From positions 411,001 through 475,000 of the forward strand of contig JACCIC010000189.1 of assembly GCA_018907035.1 (NCBI GenBank): a stretch of 64,000 nucleotides of DNA. The letters run 5' to 3'. The translations under genes and the position numbers were made by a program. This stretch comes from Sycobia sp. Sy_11. Its lineage: Eukaryota; Arthropoda; Insecta; Hymenoptera; Epichrysomallidae. Below are positions 59,789 through 64,000 of the stretch, piece by piece (the first letter of the stretch is position 1; the number at the start of each line of letters is the position of its first letter). The notes under the pieces were generated by a model. The model was not told where the DNA came from, made no database searches, and was given only the letters and a program-made list of their open reading frames with translations.

Positions 59789-60811
59789 GCTATGTGTTCA
59801 ACATGACGGAAAATTTAGTTTAATACCGTGCCGCTTGGAATTTGTTTACGATACATGCCCGGGCTATCGGGCGGCGCAGCGATGATTTTGAACGGCCTTT
59901 GAGGCTTGGCACAGCGAAGAAACACGTAATAATGTGTTATTTCAAAGCTTTGCGGATGCTTCAGTCGCGGGCATTTGGAATTAGTCCCGGTTTCGATATA
60001 ATTATCATGGATTATTCCAACCATTTTCTGATGAAATAAATAATATAATGATCAACTGTCAGCAACGCATTATTATATTTTTATTTTTTCTTTCTGAAAA
60101 GTATAGTTTTTAAAGATTCAAATAGTTCAAAATTACGAAAATAGGACGATCAATATCCAATATAAATAATTGTACCATTCGGTTGATACGTTTCGTTCGA
60201 ATGTTTAAAAAATAACAAATTTTTAAGTATAGTAATTAAAAACTTCATCCTATGTAAATAATTCGCTGCCTGCCCTCGCAAAAGTTTAGCGTTGCGCAAA
60301 ATGCTCGGAAAATATTTATGTGAAATAAATAAAGAAGATTTTGTTTCCTCTGGTTTAATTATTAAAACGTTCTCCGGGCATGTTGTGCCGTGCTTCTGGG
60401 GCGGTGATGCTAAAAAATTATTTTGAATAATTTACGCGTAGCGTAAAAGTTAAAATTAAAACACGAACTTTACGCTCATTATGATGAATAACATTTATTT
60501 TAGAATCATTTCCCATGCATAATCGCGTGGGAATAGATATTAATAGTTTGGAGTAAAAGAATAAAAAATGTATAAATATTCATTATCTTTAATTTTTCCC
60601 AAACGTATTTTAGTGAAATTCTATAGTTATTTTAAAATTTAAGCAGTATTCGAGAAATGAAAAATTTAAAAAAATTAAAAAAAAATTACGCTACAAAATC
60701 AAATTTGGCTCAATCTCTATTTCTCAATAACGTTTAAGTACCGCCCAATTCTCCTTATACCCGGGGCAATAAAGATAATCCCAGCATCCCGCATCTCGGC
60801 GGCTAAACGCT

Positions 60812-60848
60812 CGAAGCCGCCGCCGACGCCGCTGCCACCGCCGCCACC
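60812..60848. repeat. (GCC)n-like trinucleotide tract
   Basis: Degenerate GCC/ACC repeats in a GC-rich island. Confidence 0.8.
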
Positions 60849-61123
60849 CCCCCCCGACAAATTTACGTTATTGGGACAAATCTCTCGGTTCGCTACCTCG
60901 AGACCACGCCGCTCTGCCGCCACACCCGTGGCGGACGAGAGGGGGGAGGGGCGGCAAGCTCATTAAAATTAATGCCACCCAATATTCCCGCGGCTATAAC
61001 GCGCGCGTGCGCGCGCATTACGCCGCCGGCGAAATTAATTTCCAGAGAGCGAGAGGGAGATAGAGAGATAGAGAGGGAGAGGGAGAGATCCGCATCGTAT
61101 CGGTAGCCGATACTCTACCGAGG

Positions 61124-61124
<1 letters not shown>

Positions 61125-61162
<38 letters not shown>

Positions 61163-61173
61163 CGCGCGCGCGT
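61125..61173. repeat. (TG)n followed by (CG)n
   Basis: TG run to 61159, then an alternating CG run at 61161-61173. Both are purine-pyrimidine alternating sequences that favour Z-DNA. Confidence 0.95.
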
Positions 61174-61339
61174 GTGTTTGTATAATACAACGTTGCTTTT
61201 TAATCTAATATCCAGTGTCAATATATTTCTCAGATGATAAAAAATAAAGAACAAAAAAATGATATATTGAACCAGTACTCAATCCAGGATAAAATACCGG
61301 GCGACAGCTTGGTTTTTCCGAAAGATGGAGATTTCGACA

Positions 61340-61371
<32 letters not shown>
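61340..61371. repeat. (CT)n microsatellite
   Basis: CT run about 35 nt downstream of the exon 1 donor. In transcript sense it is GA. Confidence 0.95.
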
Positions 61372-61376
<5 letters not shown>

Positions 61377-61410
61377 TCCCATCTCACTCTTACGTTCAAA
61401 ATATACTTAC

Positions 61411-61566
61411 AATGCAGATCGGTGTAGCTGAGCGACTGCCGGCGAATTCTGCCCTGCGCCGCGGCCTTGCTCTTCAGGCTGACTCGGCACCACATGTTCA
61501 CCTGGACGTAGGACCACAGCTTGAGGAACAGGATGGCGTAGAGCATGCAGACGTACATGGGGCCAA
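61411..61566 (-). CDS. DGAT1: DGAT1 coding exon 1 of 7 in this window (internal exon; N-terminal exons lie outside)
   Basis: Diacylglycerol O-acyltransferase 1 is an ER-membrane MBOAT enzyme that joins an acyl-CoA to diacylglycerol to make triacylglycerol. This exon opens with two bases completing a codon split by the upstream intron. It then encodes a hydrophobic helix (GPMYVCMLYAILFLKLWSY) followed by VNMWCR and a basic, polar linker rich in K, R, Q and S. The pattern P-V-G, hydrophobic, ILFLKL-SY--VN-WCR is that of animal DGAT1 just before the cytosolic loop. The acceptor is a good pyrimidine tract ending TTCCAG at 61567-61568. The donor is GTAAGT at 61405-61410. The exon is 156 nt and ends one base into a codon, which matches the two-base start of the next exon at 45252. 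No exon for the preceding helices was found between 61567 and 64000, so the protein here lacks its N-terminus. Confidence 0.95.
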
Positions 61567-64000
61567 CTGGAAGCGAGGGAGAACAGGAGTTTATTAGACG
61601 GTTCGAGTTATGCAGAAAAATATATATTGGACAGCTTGCGCATTTTATTTTTGTTGCTTTCGATTTTTTAAATTTCAATTTTTTTTTCTCCTGAAAACTT
61701 TCTGAAAGTGATCTGTCGTTGTCAGAGACAGTATTTTTTTCAAATGAAGCGTACTATGAATTTCAGTATAGTTTATAGATTACCGAATTTATGGAAGGAC
61801 AACATAACCTCGAATATATAGTTTAAGAATCGTATATTATGCAATAAGTGCGTGAAATTTCATTTTACACACAAATGGGCATCTATGGAGCACGACTGAC
61901 ACGCGATTCTGCGAGTGGACAAAAAACGAAGGCACAAAATGCATATAATATTGTTTAGCATATGTGTCAAAAATGTGAGTCCCTCGCCACTTCCATTATC
62001 AAAATTACTTGAAAAATCAATAAATAATATATTGTAAAAGATATGAAAAGTAACAATTTAATGTTTAAATACGGATGAAATTCTATGAAAATTGTTGCAG
62101 GTGTAGCAAAAAAAAAATAAACTTAATCGAGTTTCAGATTTCATTACAACTTCATTCAACTAATAATCATTATGCATTTGGAGATAAATATTATTTACAT
62201 CTTGAAATAATTTTACATTTCACGTGTGTAATGAGAACGGGCTGTATTTCGGCTGGTCGGGACGATCTCGAAACTGACAATGAAATAAAATATTGTTCCA
62301 CGTACAATGTGTATCTTGAACATACTGTTGAAAGTACAATGTATTTGTCTCCCAGTTCCACCATTTGGCGCCTTCTTAATGAATTACCATGCTTTTGCAT
62401 TTTCTTCTTACTATAAGTTTTCGTCTGAGCAGATATTCTTGTCCAGATTCATAATGCCAGTTGAAGAAAAAAAAACAAATCAATATCCTTCGACGGTGAA
62501 ATTTATAAAGTCTCCTGCCTCGCATAATGCACTGTCTTCTATTCATTGATATTTTGAATTTCGTATTCAGTATACAGATAAAATTGTTTGTACTCAGCTC
62601 AGCGGTAAAAAAGATTGTTCCGCTCAAAGTAAGAAGTTGAAATTATAGATTGGTTAAAAAGAAAGTCGATTGATTCGATGGCAAATCACGTAGTGTTCTT
62701 TAAGAAATTCAGACGTTTATTAGCTGTCGGAAAAGAACGCTGAAACCTGACGAGAGCTTCCTCTGCGTCTTTGATTGCCCGTTTCTCCAGACAAAAGTAA
62801 AATCTCCCCGTGTAATTCCCTGAATAATTCTGATCAATTTAATTCAGCGCACTGATAATTCAGATTATATTTAACGACTGAACGCACAAGTCGCGGAGCT
62901 ATGGCTTGAAAACAAATTCATAATGCAACGGCGAACGTACCAAGCGTATCGTTGCTTTTACTTGATGATACCGAGAATCCTATAAATTATTGCGTGCCTT
63001 GCGTGAAATAAGATTCGCGTAAATCAATCTTGAACTTGCTCGATTTTTCTCCCGCTATGTGCGCAAAACAAAAACAAACAAAAGAAAAGGAAAAAGGCCT
63101 TAAAATTAAATCCGATTGTGATAAAAAGCGCGAGGAGAGCTTTGAGAATGCCGTTAAGTTTCTCCCCGGTGCCGAGCGTGAAACATCTCCGCGCCTTTAC
63201 CCCGAGAGATATCCTTTTATTTTTCAAGAATAATATCCATAAATCATAAGATCGTACCTCCATGAATTTCGCGTAATTTAATGTGCAGTTCTGAGATTAT
63301 GGAATCTAGTCGTACGCCCCTGGTTATGGGCTTGCGTGTATCACTTTGTAAGCCGGCTCGAAAGCTGGCTTCCGAATTGAGTACGTGCACCAAGTAGATG
63401 TAATCAACGATAGTTACACACATGTAATAAGGATTATGGATAAATTAGCAAGGTTTTCAATTTTTTAATTGAGCGCAAACCATTAATGAATTAAATTAAA
63501 AAACCACGAAATTGAGCGCAAACCATTAATGAATTAAATTAATTAAAAAACCACTCCAGTTGAAGTTAAGTATCGAACAGCACACTTATTCAAATATTTT
63601 CAATCCAATAATCGAAAAAAAAATTTTCCAAAAACACTCCAGAATTTGCGTAAAGCAAATGGATTCTATTATTATGTCTTCGAGGCTATTAGGCCAAATT
63701 TGGACATTTTTAATTTATAAGAGGTCTGCCAGGAAAAATTTGTTTTGAAAAGATATAAACGAAAAGAAAACAACTATGATTTTTATTATTAAACTATTCT
63801 TACTATTATTAGGTTTGCTATTAATGTTATTACAAGTAACTCGTTTCGCTGAATGTTACAGAGTATTTCTTCAGCCATCTATTTACCAACTGATTAAACT
63901 AAATCGCTATATCATTTTATAATATTTAGGTAATGATAAATTTTAAAACACCCCATCTTCTCACAATCACATGTATTAAGGTAATCCTTTATATTAAGAG
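61567..64000 (-). other. Partial DGAT1 intron upstream of window exon 1 (runs off the window)
   Basis: This is mostly AT-rich unique sequence with a short tandem duplication at 63466-63553. I looked in all minus-strand frames for the expected preceding DGAT1 exon (a hydrophobic helix ending just before P-V-G) and did not find it. Confidence 0.8.
63466..63553. repeat. Tandem duplication, about 44 bp unit, two copies
   Basis: ATTGAGCGCAAACCATTAAT followed by GAATTAAATTAA and AAAACCAC occurs twice in a row. The second copy carries an extra four bases (AATT) before its A run. Confidence 0.85.

Larger units (their letters stand above)
45253..61410 (-). other. DGAT1 intron between window exons 1 and 2 (16.2 kb)
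   Basis: GC-rich islands lie at about 46.5-47.4, 50.0-51.0, 55.9-56.3, 56.9-57.3, 59.2-59.7 and 60.8-61.0 kb. AT-rich unique sequence fills 47.4-49.9, 52.8-53.4, 57.3-59.0 and 60.0-60.7 kb. It also contains a 340 bp CT tract (54.2-54.6 kb), a truncated inverted-repeat element (55.0-55.2 kb) and many (AT)n and (GA)n arrays. No gene was recognised. Confidence 0.88.

Noticed and set aside
63244..63423. 59-codon minus-strand ORF with ATG start and a possible GT donor, considered as the missing upstream DGAT1 exon
   Set aside because: Its residues (ending LHIKLREIHGG) do not resemble the hydrophobic helix expected before P-V-G of DGAT1. It is better explained as chance.
1..64000. Strand bias of GA versus CT arrays relative to DGAT1 transcription
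   Set aside because: Counting by eye gives similar numbers in both orientations, so no bias can be claimed.

Overview
The window looks like a piece of an insect nuclear genome. Introns are many kilobases long, nearly every kilobase carries a dinucleotide microsatellite, and CpG-dense GC-rich islands alternate with AT-rich blocks. CpG is plentiful instead of depleted. This mix fits a hymenopteran such as an ant or bee, but the species assignment is inference and nothing in the window fixes it.

One protein-coding gene is firmly supported, on the minus strand. It is the 3' part of a diacylglycerol O-acyltransferase 1 gene (DGAT1; Drosophila midway). Seven coding exons lie, in transcript order, at 61411-61566, 45072-45252, 42232-42340, 20133-20177, 10607-10785, 1665-1815 and 321-497. 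Every junction has GT/AG splice sites and the codon phases agree from exon to exon (2/1, 2/2, 1/0, 0/0, 0/2, 1/0, 0/stop). The joined reading frame is 998 nt and encodes about 331 residues plus the stop. It contains the family signatures [23 protein letters not shown] and the catalytic-histidine segment AFFHEYLVSVP. The N-terminal exons, with the first transmembrane helices and the promoter, lie beyond position 64000. The 3' UTR end and poly(A) signal lie before position 1.

Everything else is intron: about 1.2, 8.8, 9.3, 22.1, 2.7 and 16.2 kb between exons, plus 2.4 kb of a further intron at the right edge. The introns hold about 60 microsatellite or homopolymer runs, (AT)n, (GA/CT)n and (CA/GT)n being commonest. 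They also hold three related copies of a non-coding inverted-repeat (MITE-like) family near 22.8, 29.3 and 55.1 kb, two small tandem duplications and a 340 bp polypyrimidine tract. I found no convincing nested protein gene, tRNA, rRNA or CRISPR array. The long ORFs in the GC-rich islands and the (TA)n/(GA)n arrays look like compositional artefacts.

I do not see an undescribed enzymatic system here. The items most worth following are about RNA processing and repeats. They are a 45-nt frame-preserving microexon between the 22 kb and 9 kb introns, with a U-rich tract after its donor; a neighbouring exon wrapped in pyrimidine and CA microsatellites with a weaker donor; the inverted-repeat family; and inverted microsatellite pairs that could fold in the pre-mRNA.
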